The notes beneath the pieces are model-generated. The model saw only the letters and a list, made by a program, of their open reading frames with translations. It did no database searches and had not been told where the DNA came from. A stretch of DNA of 12,631 nt, from the NCBI GenBank assembly GCA_017998475.1, contig JAGODA010000066.1:1-12631 (forward strand), read 5' to 3'. Below, piece by piece: positions 5,441 through 12,631 of this stretch; the first letter of the stretch is position 1; each line of letters begins with the position of its first letter. Source of the DNA: Spirochaetota bacterium (GTDB lineage Bacteria > Spirochaetota > UBA4802 > UBA5368). Position numbers and translations under genes: made by a program.

Positions 5441-7241
5441 CCCGCCGTTTCTTCGAGTACTTGTCCACGCGGTATATCTTCATGTCGAAGGCCTGGACTT
5501 TGAATCCGTAGACCAGGTTTTCAGGTTTTATGAGCCCCGGATCATACTCGTTGTATTTGTCCTCCTCGTTCTTGTGCGACTTCACCACCACGTAATCGGG
5601 CTTGAGGAGCGGAATGTTTCCGACGTTCCTTCTGTCGTCCGGGTTCGCGTAAATCGGCTTGAGGTCGCTCTCGAAGCAGAGCATGGGCGCCCAGTCGCCT
5701 ATCATCACGGAACCGGCGGGAAGCGTTTCGACAAAATCCATAGCGTCGCGGATGGTGGCCGTGCGGTTGAACTGCCAGCTTAGCAGGTAGATTATCTGAA
5801 CCTCGATGAGCAGGAATATCATCATCTTGGGACTTATGTGTTTCTGGAGGAAGGCGACGAAATCGTCGTAGTTTTTCGCCAGGTAAAAGCACAGCGGCAA
5901 CACGACAGCTATCAGAACGAACACGAACGAGGCCCCCGGTCCCGAGAGCACTCCCTTTTGAAGATTGAGATAGAAATCGTCGAAGATGACCTTTCTCGTC
6001 TCGTAGCTCAGGAAGAGCATGACAAGAAAAATAACGAACTGGATGACGATATAGAACATCAAAAAGAACAACAGCACTTTTCGCGGAACGCCGCCGGAGC
6101 GTTTTTTGCCCTCGTTCAGAATCTTGATTTCCCGGTCATAGTTCGCGACGAAACGCCCGGCGAGAAAGAGAATGGACACCTCCGAGAAGAGGAAATAGCG
6201 AAGCGGGCTGTAGGATGACATGTAAACGACCAGGAACGAATATATGAACTGAAGCGCGAAGAAGACGTCGATCTGGTACTGCACGAAGCGCTCGCGGTCG
6301 TAGTTTACATAACGCCGATTTCCGAGTATTTTCAGGACCGCGATCGAGCACAACACCGCCATGAGAAAGGTGTTCGGCTGGAGGTAGATGATCTCGAGAA
6401 ACCAGATTTTACCCAGAAGTATAAGCGGGTTCCCGAGATAACGCACCTGAAAGCCCAGATTGGCCTGCCAGACGTAGAGCACGAACGACACCAGGAGTAT
6501 CCCGCCGATTGAAGCAAGAAACAGGTTTTTGGGGTCGAGCAGCCGCGGGTAACGGGTACGGTTCTTGAAATACGGCAGGACGGCCGCGAAGACGAATGCC
6601 GCGAGCACCGAGCCCAGGTATATCGCGAACGAGCCCTTTATGCGCATCCCCAGCCAGGCGACAAGCGTGACGGACAGCGCGATTACGAAGACTAAGAGCA
6701 TACGTCCCGCCCTGTCCATCCGCCCTTCCCGGCTCATGTAGCAGAACAGCGGCGGGAAGAGCAGCACGCACAGGAAAACCATGGGGAGCTCGTAGAGCGC
6801 GATCCTGCTGTGGAACAGCAGGATCACGTTTATCGACATCGCGATCCCCAGCAGAAAGATCGTTCTCTTATTGAAGAAGAACGAGAGCACCGACAACGTC
6901 AGCACGATGATGCCGACCGATACCGCTATATTGAAATAGCGAAGATTGACTATTTTTATTCCGAACTTCTCGAATATCAGAAGCTGAACGGCGTGTATGA
7001 ACGGCGACTCGTCACGGTGCCCGCGGTATCGGTCGTGCTCATTCCACTTCGTCGCGCCGTATTTCAGGATATTCCGCGCGTCGAGGGCCTTGTAGCCCTC
7101 ATCGATGTAGATAGCCGCACTCCACGAAAGATAGTCGGGGGGGTCGCTCTCGAGGCTGTACAGGCGGAGCGCGAGGCTCGCCACGGCGATCGAGACTATT
7201 ATAAGCGTCTTGTACAGGAACGACATTCTACCTGAAGCCAT
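5430..7241 (-). CDS. Polytopic membrane glycosyltransferase-like protein (GT-C fold, GT39/ArnT-like)
   Basis: This 603-residue protein has roughly a dozen hydrophobic segments spread from residue 8 to about 490, then a soluble C-terminal part of about 100 residues. After the first segment, the long extracytoplasmic loop carries Y-I-D-E-G-Y, with Asp47-Glu48 at the place of the acidic motif that GT-C enzymes use for metal and lipid-phosphate sugar donors. The later F-H-S-R-I-A-L-Y-E-L-P-M also resembles GT39/PMT_2 relatives. It probably transfers a sugar from a polyprenyl donor at the outer face of the inner membrane; acceptor unknown. ATG at 7241 has GGAGG only three bases away. Met6 at 7226, with a weaker AGGT upstream, is a possible alternative start. 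It lies 34 bases after the ABC ATPase and may share its transcript. Its stop lies in the hairpin at 5400-5440. Confidence 0.75.
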   Translation of the reverse strand: MASGRMSFLYKTLIIVSIAVASLALRLYSLESDPPDYLSWSAAIYIDEGYKALDARNILKYGATKWNEHDRYRGHRDESPFIHAVQLLIFEKFGIKIVNLRYFNIAVSVGIIVLTLSVLSFFFNKRTIFLLGIAMSINVILLFHSRIALYELPMVFLCVLLFPPLFCYMSREGRMDRAGRMLLVFVIALSVTLVAWLGMRIKGSFAIYLGSVLAAFVFAAVLPYFKNRTRYPRLLDPKNLFLASIGGILLVSFVLYVWQANLGFQVRYLGNPLILLGKIWFLEIIYLQPNTFLMAVLCSIAVLKILGNRRYVNYDRERFVQYQIDVFFALQFIYSFLVVYMSSYSPLRYFLFSEVSILFLAGRFVANYDREIKILNEGKKRSGGVPRKVLLFFLMFYIVIQFVIFLVMLFLSYETRKVIFDDFYLNLQKGVLSGPGASFVFVLIAVVLPLCFYLAKNYDDFVAFLQKHISPKMMIFLLIEVQIIYLLSWQFNRTATIRDAMDFVETLPAGSVMIGDWAPMLCFESDLKPIYANPDDRRNVGNIPLLKPDYVVVKSHKNEEDKYNEYDPGLIKPENLVYGFKVQAFDMKIYRVDKYSKKRRASP

Positions 7242-7275
7242 GCTCCTCCGACGACCGCCGCCGTCCCGCCGCGCC

Positions 7276-8010
7276 TCAGCGCGGCCTCCTCGGCTTCTTT
7301 CTGCGCTCCGGCGGCTCTATCCGTTGCAGGCGCGCGTTGTCGATATTCAGATGGATGTCGGCGCCGGCGACGGTGCGGCTGTCGTGGGTGGCGATGATTA
7401 TCGCCATGCCGTTCTCATCCCTGAGGGTCTTGAACAGGGTTATGATATCGCCCGCGGAGCGCTCGTCCAGGTTGCCGGTTGGCTCGTCGGCCAGTATGAT
7501 CCGCGGGCTGTTGATAATCGCCCGGGCGATGGCGACGCGCTGGCGCTCCCCCCCCGACAGCGTGGCCGGGTACTGGTGAAGGATCTTCTCGAGTCCCAGG
7601 TAGGACACCAGATACTCCACCTTTTCCCTCAGGCTCCGGGACGCGGGACTGATGATCGCCGGGTAGATGATGTTCTGGTACGAGGTCATGTCGGGCAGGA
7701 GGTTGAAGAACTGGAATACGAATCCGATCTCCCGGTTCCTGAAACGCGACCGCCTGAAGTCCCCCCATCGAAGGATGTTCTGCCCCCTGTAGACGACCCT
7801 CCCGCTGTCAGGCTTCATGAGCCCCGATATGATTCCCAGGAGCGTCGTTTTGCCCGCCCCCGAGCGCCCGGTGATCGCGACGATCGACGAGGGCTCGACC
7901 GTGAAGCTGACATCATCGAGAATCGTCCGTTTACCGAACGAGGCGCTCACTCCTTCCACCGAAAGGAGCACCGGCCCCGGCTCGGACAGCTGATCTTTCG
8001 ACAAGCCCAT
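7276..8010 (-). CDS. ABC transporter ATP-binding protein, MacB/LolD type
   Basis: This 244-residue ATPase has every nucleotide-binding motif: Walker A G-R-S-G-A-G-K-T (48-55), Q-loop Gln100, signature L-S-G-G-E-R-Q-R (151-158), Walker B I-I-L-A-D-E (171-176), D-loop G-N-L-D (179-182) and H-loop His209. The P-T-G-N-L-D-E-R-S sequence and G-F-V-F-Q-F-F-N-L-L-P block are typical of the MacB/LolD/FtsE group, which work with FtsX-like permeases in lipoprotein release, peptide or drug efflux, or cell-envelope signalling. It starts one base after the permease stop, so translation is coupled. The C-terminus is unusually basic and proline-rich (PPERRKKPRRPR), which may contact membrane or nucleic acid, or simply be a divergent tail. 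Confidence 0.93.
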   Translation of the reverse strand: MGLSKDQLSEPGPVLLSVEGVSASFGKRTILDDVSFTVEPSSIVAITGRSGAGKTTLLGIISGLMKPDSGRVVYRGQNILRWGDFRRSRFRNREIGFVFQFFNLLPDMTSYQNIIYPAIISPASRSLREKVEYLVSYLGLEKILHQYPATLSGGERQRVAIARAIINSPRIILADEPTGNLDERSAGDIITLFKTLRDENGMAIIIATHDSRTVAGADIHLNIDNARLQRIEPPERRKKPRRPR

Positions 8011-8011
8011 G

Positions 8012-9304
8012 CTATTTCTGCACCGCCTTGAATAAGCTCATATTGGAGGCGAATACGGCCGGGATGAATGCAGATACCGACGAAAGCAGCGCCGACAGCC
8101 CCACGGCCATCGGCAGAACACCGGGCTCGCGCCCGAGCGCAAGCCCCTTGAGCACCGGGACCCAGTGCGGCATGTTGTGCTTGAGATACCCGATCGCCAT
8201 CACTCCCATGTAATACCCGACAAGACCGAAGAGCGCGCCGATCACCGCGGCCTCGAAGACGAAGGTGAGGATGATACGGGCCTTCGAAACGCCGATCACG
8301 CGCTGGAGCGAGAAAGTATAACTGCGATTGTAGACAATCGTCAGATACGAATTGAAGATAGCGATAACTGTGAGAAAAAGGAAGATTCCCATGATGACCA
8401 GAGACGATCCGTCGATAACGGCAAGCGCCTTGTTGGTTTTGGCGGCGATGTCCTGCTGGGACTCTACCCTGAGGCCGAGCGCCTGGATCTTTTTGCTGAT
8501 ATCGGGAAGGTCTTTTACGTCCTTCACCGTTATGACAAGCTGGGCGTATGAAAAACCCGGCCTGATGGCGTTCGGATCGCCGGCATGCGCCGCCGCGAAC
8601 CTGGTGATGAAGTCGGACGGCACGATGAGGCCCGTAAGCGGCAGTTCCGCGCTGAAGCCGAAGACGCGGGCGGGCTGATCATATTTTTTACGCTCCGGGG
8701 CGCCGCGCGCCGCGGTCTCGATGACCAGCTCCATCGGGAATCCCCAGAGCGCCCTTTCACCGAGCTGCGGAAGTCCCCGTGCCGCCGCGAGGTTGTTGAA
8801 GACGTCCAGAACGAACTTGGGCACGATAACCGGCACCTCCGCGCCCGGGACGAACTGTCTCCAGCGCTTCTCCGACTTCCGTAAAAACGCCGGGCTGATG
8901 CCGTACACCGGCATGTATTCGCGGACCGAGCGGCCGAACATTTCGAGCTTCACCTTCGCCGGGTATTCCATCCGTATGATGGAATTGATCTCTCCGGTTC
9001 CCTGTATCGCCCGGATGCGCCGCACCCTGTCAACAGGAATTTTCTCCGATCTCGCGCCCATGCTTATTAGCTCGCCGGCGCCCGAGGACGGCGGCGAAAC
9101 CACGATCTCGTTGATGTCGAGGGTCCCGAAGAGCGTTCCGCCTATATATTCCTTGATCGACTGCCGGAGCGAAAGGTATAGGACCAGGAAGGCGATGAGG
9201 AATATGATCCCGAAGCTCGAGAGAAGACTGCGAAGAATATTCCTGACGATTTCCCTGAGGGAGAAATAAAGGTTTCGTCCGATGTACGATAAAATCGATT
9301 TCAT
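8012..9304 (-). CDS. ABC transporter permease, FtsX/MacB family
   Basis: This 430-residue permease has the MacB/LolC topology: an N-terminal membrane segment at about 31-47, a large periplasmic domain (about 50-295) and three C-terminal segments at about 301-322, 345-372 and 396-419. The cytoplasmic loop Q-R-V-I-G-V-S-K-A-R (334-343) matches the R-x-x-G coupling motif of the family. The C-terminal P-A-V-F-A-S-N-M-S-L-F-K-A-V is the usual FtsX ending. Such permeases do not form a classical channel; they transmit ATP hydrolysis to periplasmic partners. No periplasmic adaptor (MacA-like) is encoded beside it here. The ATG at 9304-9302 lacks a convincing Shine-Dalgarno. The operon promoter is probably at 9388-9416. 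Cargo is unknown. Confidence 0.9.
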   Translation of the reverse strand: MKSILSYIGRNLYFSLREIVRNILRSLLSSFGIIFLIAFLVLYLSLRQSIKEYIGGTLFGTLDINEIVVSPPSSGAGELISMGARSEKIPVDRVRRIRAIQGTGEINSIIRMEYPAKVKLEMFGRSVREYMPVYGISPAFLRKSEKRWRQFVPGAEVPVIVPKFVLDVFNNLAAARGLPQLGERALWGFPMELVIETAARGAPERKKYDQPARVFGFSAELPLTGLIVPSDFITRFAAAHAGDPNAIRPGFSYAQLVITVKDVKDLPDISKKIQALGLRVESQQDIAAKTNKALAVIDGSSLVIMGIFLFLTVIAIFNSYLTIVYNRSYTFSLQRVIGVSKARIILTFVFEAAVIGALFGLVGYYMGVMAIGYLKHNMPHWVPVLKGLALGREPGVLPMAVGLSALLSSVSAFIPAVFASNMSLFKAVQK

Positions 9305-9387
9305 TTCATTTATTTTCGGCAGACGGCGCTCAGCCTATCCCGACCCGACGCCATGTCAAGATAATTACCGGCGGGGCTGACGCGGGG

Positions 9388-9416
9388 ATGATACGTCAGA
9401 TGCGCGAATTTGTCAA
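9388..9416 (-). promoter_or_regulatory. Sigma-70-type promoter for the ABC transporter operon
   Basis: On the minus strand, a consensus TTGACA (9416-9411) is followed after 17 bases by TATCAT (9393-9388). An inverted repeat CTGACG (9377-9382) / CGTCAG (9394-9399) brackets the -10 box and may be an operator. A second, weaker candidate, TTGACA (9359-9354) with TAGGCT (9337-9332), lies closer to the gene. Confidence 0.6.
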
Positions 9417-9501
9417 CATTCGATTTCCTTTCCGGACCGTTTAAAGCCGCCAGCCATCCCCCTGACGCTGAGCGTTCGCGGAATGGATATCCGGATTTCG
9501 C

Positions 9502-9530
9502 TTGAACTGGACACCCTGGAGGCGTATCTT
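9502..9530 (+). promoter_or_regulatory. Sigma-70-type promoter for the HEFGH protein gene
   Basis: TTGAAC (9502-9507) and TATCTT (9525-9530) are separated by an ideal 17 bases. Transcription would begin near 9537, just before the GGGAGG ribosome binding site at 9546-9551, so the leader would be very short. It is divergent from the ABC transporter promoter. Confidence 0.5.
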
Positions 9531-9559
9531 CGATACAACTTCATCGGGAGGAACGCGAT

Positions 9560-10552
9560 ATGAAACGCCGTCTGCGCCCCGTCCTTGCCGTCATTCTTGC
9601 CCTCTCCTGTTCCACCCTGGGAACACCCACGCTCAGGGACCTGCCGAAGGACCGTGAATACCCGATCGTGGTGCGGCACATCGTCGACCCGCGCCTGCCT
9701 GCGCTTTCTGAATCCGAGTTTCAGGACATGCTCGACCGCTGCCGGGCATACATTCGCGAGTACCTCGGATACGACGTGACTTTTTTCGTACAGGCGAACC
9801 AGCCGCTGCTCGATTTCAGGAATGAGATGCGCGGGCTCGATAACCTGCCGATGATGGCCGAACTGAAGAAAAGTCTGCTGGATGTAAACAGCGAAACCGA
9901 CCGCGCGCGGTTGAAAAACTATATCGAGGACCTCGTCGCCGCCGCGCCCGAATCGACCCTGCGCCGTCACGTTCCCGACTTCGGGCGCTTTGCGGGCAGG
10001 AGGGAGATCGCCGCGCACATACACCGCCAGTATATAGAAAAGCTGCAGAAGATACAGAATGTCCGCACCGCCGACGGCACACCGCTTGCCGCCGGGCCAT
10101 ACGCGGACACGCTCACGTATCCCTTCTGGGACATGGCCCTTCGCCACCTCCAGGGGGCGCACTTCATCTTCACCAATACCATCATGGCGGACATGGAGCT
10201 CGATATTCCGATATATGTAGCGCTTCGTTTTGGAATCACCACCGGCCTGGTAGAAGAAAACCTCAACAACGCCTACCGCGCGGCGGGGATCATCTTCACC
10301 TATCCGTTCCTTTCCCGCGACGGCTTTTTCGTATCCGAGCGCGGAAGCGAAATCCCCGGAGAACGCCTCACCGACGTCATCGCGCTCTACGCCACTCACG
10401 AGTTCGGGCATTTTCTGAACCATTACCGCGATTACTACGACCACGACAACTGCATCATGGTCCCGGCGCACGACCTCGATTACTACGGCTGGTATCTGGA
10501 CAAAAAGGACAAGAAGTGCGCGCTGGAGCACGAAAAGCTCAGGAGGTTCTAA
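9560..10552 (+). CDS. Exported protein with HEFGH zinc-metallopeptidase motif, family not recognised
   Basis: This 330-residue protein begins with a signal peptide (MKRRLRP then a hydrophobic core) ending in L-A-L-S-C, so Cys17 may be lipidated. The middle (about 50-260) is a helical, charged region that I cannot assign. Near the C-terminus is A-T-H-E-F-G-H-F-L-N-H (278-288), giving zinc ligands His280 and His284 and catalytic Glu281. It is followed by D-Y-Y-D-H-D-N-C-I-M (291-300). The Cys-Ile-Met recalls the Met-turn of metzincins and archaemetzincins, but the usual G-x-x-H/D third-ligand spacing is absent, since residue 287 is Asn and residue 290 is Arg. His288, Asp291, Asp294, His295 or His304 could serve instead. 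GGGAGG lies eight bases upstream. The 3' end overlaps the convergent synthetase gene by 14 bases. Peptidase activity is inferred. Confidence 0.8.
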   Translation: MKRRLRPVLAVILALSCSTLGTPTLRDLPKDREYPIVVRHIVDPRLPALSESEFQDMLDRCRAYIREYLGYDVTFFVQANQPLLDFRNEMRGLDNLPMMAELKKSLLDVNSETDRARLKNYIEDLVAAAPESTLRRHVPDFGRFAGRREIAAHIHRQYIEKLQKIQNVRTADGTPLAAGPYADTLTYPFWDMALRHLQGAHFIFTNTIMADMELDIPIYVALRFGITTGLVEENLNNAYRAAGIIFTYPFLSRDGFFVSERGSEIPGERLTDVIALYATHEFGHFLNHYRDYYDHDNCIMVPAHDLDYYGWYLDKKDKKCALEHEKLRRF

Positions 10553-11933
10553 CGGTTTCCTTCTTCTTCGAATGGGCCTTTACCCCGGCGATGAAGGCCA
10601 CGCAACGGCTTATCTCGGTGAAGACCGGTATTCCCGCATCCTCGGCCGCCGCGCGGTAGCGCTCGCTTATATCCATCGCTCCGATCTGCCAGAGTACGAC
10701 GGGCTTCCGGTGGCGCCGCTGCATCTCCCCCGCCGCGGCGAGGTACCCTGGGCTCGCGAGGTCCCAGGCGATCGTTTCGACTATGACCGAGTCCACACCC
10801 GGGTCCTCCATGACCGCCTCGATCGCCTTCGTGTACACCGGCTCGAGACCGTTCAGCTCTACCGAGGGCCAGACATCCACCGGGTGCGAGGGTTTCATCC
10901 AGGCCGGGAACACCTCCTCGAGGGCGGCGATCGTCCGCTCCTCGAAGTCGGCAAGTTTCACCCCGCGGTCCGCCAGAAGGTCGGAGGTCACGATCCCCGC
11001 CCCGCCCGAGAACGTAATGACGGCCGTCCCCGCGTCCGAACCGCAGGGCGTCACCTTAGAGAAACCCCGCGCAAAATCCATCAGCTCATGCACGTCGTAC
11101 ACCTGCACTATGCCCGCCTGACGGAAGGCCCCCTCATATACCGCCGCCGAGCCCGAGAGGCTCGCGGTGTGGCTCATCGCCGCTCTGGCGCCCTGCTCGC
11201 TCCTTCCCGCCTTCAGCACGATTATGGGCTTGGATGTGGAGCGCGCGAGCTCCAGGAACTTCCTCCCGTCGACTATCGATTCCAGGTACATACCGATAAC
11301 GCCTGTGTCCTCGTCGGCCACCAGGTATTCCAGGAGCTCCGTTTCATTGACATCACACTTGTTTCCGATAGAGCACACCTTGGCGATCCCCATACCGCCG
11401 CGCTCCAGTATCATCATAAGAAAGCCCGCCGAAAGCATTCCGCTCTGCACCACGAGGGATACATTCCCGGGCTTCATAAGCGTCATCCATTTATCCGAAT
11501 ACATGAACGAGAATACGTTGCGCGAGTGCCCGTCGAGAAGCCCCATGCAGTTGGGCCCCCACAGCCGTATGCCGAAACTCCGCGCGAGGCCTACCGATTC
11601 CTTCTGTAACATCCGGCCCTCCTCACCCACTTCCGAGAAACCGGCGGACTCGATGATGATCGCCTTGACACCTTTTTTCGCGCACGCACGGATGGTATCC
11701 GGAAGGGACTTCGCCGGGATGAAATATATCGCCAGGTCGAAGTCGCCCGGTATGGATTCGATATCGGGATAGCACTGTGTTCCGAGTATTTCAGCATACC
11801 TCGGATTGACGGGATACACACGCCCCCTGTATCCGGCCAGCGTGTTCCTTAAAATGTGGTAGCCGCCCTTCGCCGGGTTGTCCGTCGCGCCGATAATCGC
11901 GACGCCGTCGGGATGGAAAAAATGGTCGATCAT
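10539..11933 (-). CDS. ADP-forming acyl-CoA synthetase (acetate-CoA ligase), alpha subunit
   Basis: This 464-residue protein matches the alpha subunit of NDP-forming acyl-CoA synthetases, which convert acyl-CoA, ADP and phosphate to acid, CoA and ATP and so conserve energy in acid-forming metabolism. The N-terminal CoA-binding Rossmann domain shows V-A-I-I-G-A-T (11-17) and V-Y-P-V-N-P-R (39-45). The ligase domain has G-P-N-C-M-G (126-131) and V-V-Q-S-G (161-165). The phosphohistidine is probably His255 in M-S-H-T-A-S-L-S-G, where relatives often read S-H-T-G. The length suits a separate alpha subunit rather than the roughly 700-residue fused bacterial form. The ATP-grasp beta subunit is not in the window. 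The start is set by the ATGA overlap with the TPR gene and GGAGG five bases upstream. Acyl specificity is unknown; coupling to the CoA-transferase locus is possible. Confidence 0.88.
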   Translation of the reverse strand: MIDHFFHPDGVAIIGATDNPAKGGYHILRNTLAGYRGRVYPVNPRYAEILGTQCYPDIESIPGDFDLAIYFIPAKSLPDTIRACAKKGVKAIIIESAGFSEVGEEGRMLQKESVGLARSFGIRLWGPNCMGLLDGHSRNVFSFMYSDKWMTLMKPGNVSLVVQSGMLSAGFLMMILERGGMGIAKVCSIGNKCDVNETELLEYLVADEDTGVIGMYLESIVDGRKFLELARSTSKPIIVLKAGRSEQGARAAMSHTASLSGSAAVYEGAFRQAGIVQVYDVHELMDFARGFSKVTPCGSDAGTAVITFSGGAGIVTSDLLADRGVKLADFEERTIAALEEVFPAWMKPSHPVDVWPSVELNGLEPVYTKAIEAVMEDPGVDSVIVETIAWDLASPGYLAAAGEMQRRHRKPVVLWQIGAMDISERYRAAAEDAGIPVFTEISRCVAFIAGVKAHSKKKETVRTS

Positions 11934-12631
11934 GGAGTCCTCCGCAACAGCCTTTCCGCCTTGTCGTACTGTTTCGTTACGCGATAGAGACGCACCAGGG
12001 CCCTTCGGGCCTCGGCGCGAACCGGATCTATAGAATATGCCTTTTCAAGGGTCGCGATCGCCTCGGCCGTTTTCCCGTTTTTCTCGCGTGACAGGCCGAG
12101 ATAAAGAAGCGTTTCGTAATCGTGTTTACCCGCATCGATCGCCCCGGTAAGACGCCGCTCGGCCTCGGCGAAGCGGCCGACCTGAAAAAGCGAAACACCG
12201 TGGACATACATCAGGTAGGAGTCGCCCAGCGATCCGTGGCGGGAGATTATTTCGGCGAGGTCCGCGTACTCCCCTTCCCTGAACAGTATTTCGATAACGC
12301 TTGCAACCGAAAGAAGGCCCTCGTTCTTTCGCAACGAGGAGATTACCATGCGCGCGCCTTCCGATTCGCGTCCGTTTTTTATCATGGCCAGCCCTTTCAT
12401 GCGGCGCAGGTCGTAATCGGCCGGATAGAGCGTCATCATGCGATCGGCATAGCCCTCAAGATCCTCAAAGCGCTCTTCTTTTAAAAGCGCACGCGCCTTC
12501 TCTACCGATCTTTCCCGATTTTCTCCGAGGAAGCGCTGGTAATACGCGGCGAGGTACCACCGGTACAATTTCTGGCTGTTGTACAGTGAACCCGCCACAA
12601 CCGCCACCAGAAGTATAACGACGATGTGCCG
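11930..12631 (-). CDS. TPR-repeat protein with N-terminal membrane segment (5' end outside window)
   Basis: At least 233 residues are visible and the frame remains open at the window edge. An internal GTG at 12607 is not preferred, because the eight residues before it (RHIVVILL) continue into V-A-V-V-A-G, forming a single hydrophobic segment that looks like a membrane anchor or signal sequence. The rest is helical repeats of TPR type. Clear units are around D-Y-E-T-L-L-Y-L-G-L-S-R-E-K-N-G-K and A-I-A-T-L-E-K-A-Y-S-I-D-P, followed by a final repeat ending Y-D-K-A-E-R-L-L-R-R-T-P. TPR proteins act as scaffolds, often in the periplasm or at the membrane. Its last codons overlap the synthetase start by four bases (ATGA), so the two are translated together, though no functional link is evident. 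Confidence 0.8.
   Translation of the reverse strand, partial: RHIVVILLVAVVAGSLYNSQKLYRWYLAAYYQRFLGENRERSVEKARALLKEERFEDLEGYADRMMTLYPADYDLRRMKGLAMIKNGRESEGARMVISSLRKNEGLLSVASVIEILFREGEYADLAEIISRHGSLGDSYLMYVHGVSLFQVGRFAEAERRLTGAIDAGKHDYETLLYLGLSREKNGKTAEAIATLEKAYSIDPVRAEARRALVRLYRVTKQYDKAERLLRRTP

Noticed and set aside
7210..8031. Rightward open frame (273 codons) opposite the ABC ATPase
   Set aside because: The ATPase strand holds every Walker, signature and H-loop motif; the opposite translation is low-complexity Arg/Asp/Pro-rich.
9413..10531. Long leftward open frame (372 codons) opposite the HEFGH protein
   Set aside because: Its translation is rich in Val, Arg and His without a domain. 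The rightward frame has a signal peptide, a strong ribosome binding site, a promoter and a zinc-protease motif. The leftward frame is a mirror effect of GC-rich codon usage.
10572..11609. Long rightward open frame (345 codons) opposite the acyl-CoA synthetase alpha subunit
   Set aside because: The leftward frame encodes recognisable CoA-binding and ligase domains with conserved motifs. The opposite frame is Arg/His-rich and lacks any family signature.
12605..12607. GTG at 12607 as the start of the TPR protein
   Set aside because: The frame continues upstream with hydrophobic residues that complete a membrane segment, so the real start is most likely beyond the window edge.

Overview
The window reads as GC-rich chromosomal DNA from a Gram-negative bacterium. 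The evidence is exported and lipoprotein-type signal peptides, a MacB-like ABC transporter and a GT-C-type membrane glycosyltransferase. Acyl-CoA enzymes and an ADP-forming acyl-CoA synthetase alpha subunit suggest an organism that handles short- or branched-chain acids by CoA-transfer chemistry, as in anaerobic or syntrophic Desulfobacterota or Spirochaetota. That placement is an inference from gene content; no rRNA or marker gene is present. No tRNA, rRNA, CRISPR array, insertion sequence or integrase was seen, and no gene-free stretch exceeds 300 bases.

Region A (1-2483, leftward) is a tight gene string: an XRE-type regulator (2124-2483), an acyl-CoA dehydrogenase (1010-2131, overlapping the regulator by 8 bases), an exported alpha/beta-hydrolase esterase (175-1044, overlapping by 35 bases) and the start of a putative lipoprotein (1-143). 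Region B (2484-2696) is an AT-rich divergent control region with several dyads. Region C (2697-5394, rightward) holds an acetyl-CoA hydrolase/transferase-family CoA-transferase and a second acyl-CoA dehydrogenase. Each has its own TTGACA promoter followed, at exactly the same distance, by an identical 17-bp palindrome (2667-2683 and 4112-4128). A hairpin at 5400-5440 separates this block from the convergent gene that follows.

Region D (5430-9304, leftward) contains an FtsX/MacB-type permease, its ATPase and a polytopic GT-C-like glycosyltransferase, with a good promoter at 9388-9416. Region E (9560-10552, rightward) is a single exported protein with an HEFGH zinc-protease motif and a Cys-Ile-Met turn near its C-terminus; I do not recognise its family. 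Region F (10539-12631, leftward) is a TPR protein with an N-terminal membrane segment, overlapping by ATGA the alpha subunit of an ADP-forming acyl-CoA synthetase.

The most interesting part is regions A-C. They look like a small regulon for an acyl-CoA pathway: an exported esterase might release an acid, the CoA-transferase would activate it and the two dehydrogenases would act on the thioester. The XRE protein is the obvious candidate reader of the shared palindrome. Two of these enzymes appear to depart from their families at the catalytic residue: Gln332 where the CoA-transferase family has Glu, and Asp359 where MCAD-type dehydrogenases have Glu. The second dehydrogenase keeps its Glu in the isovaleryl/long-chain position.
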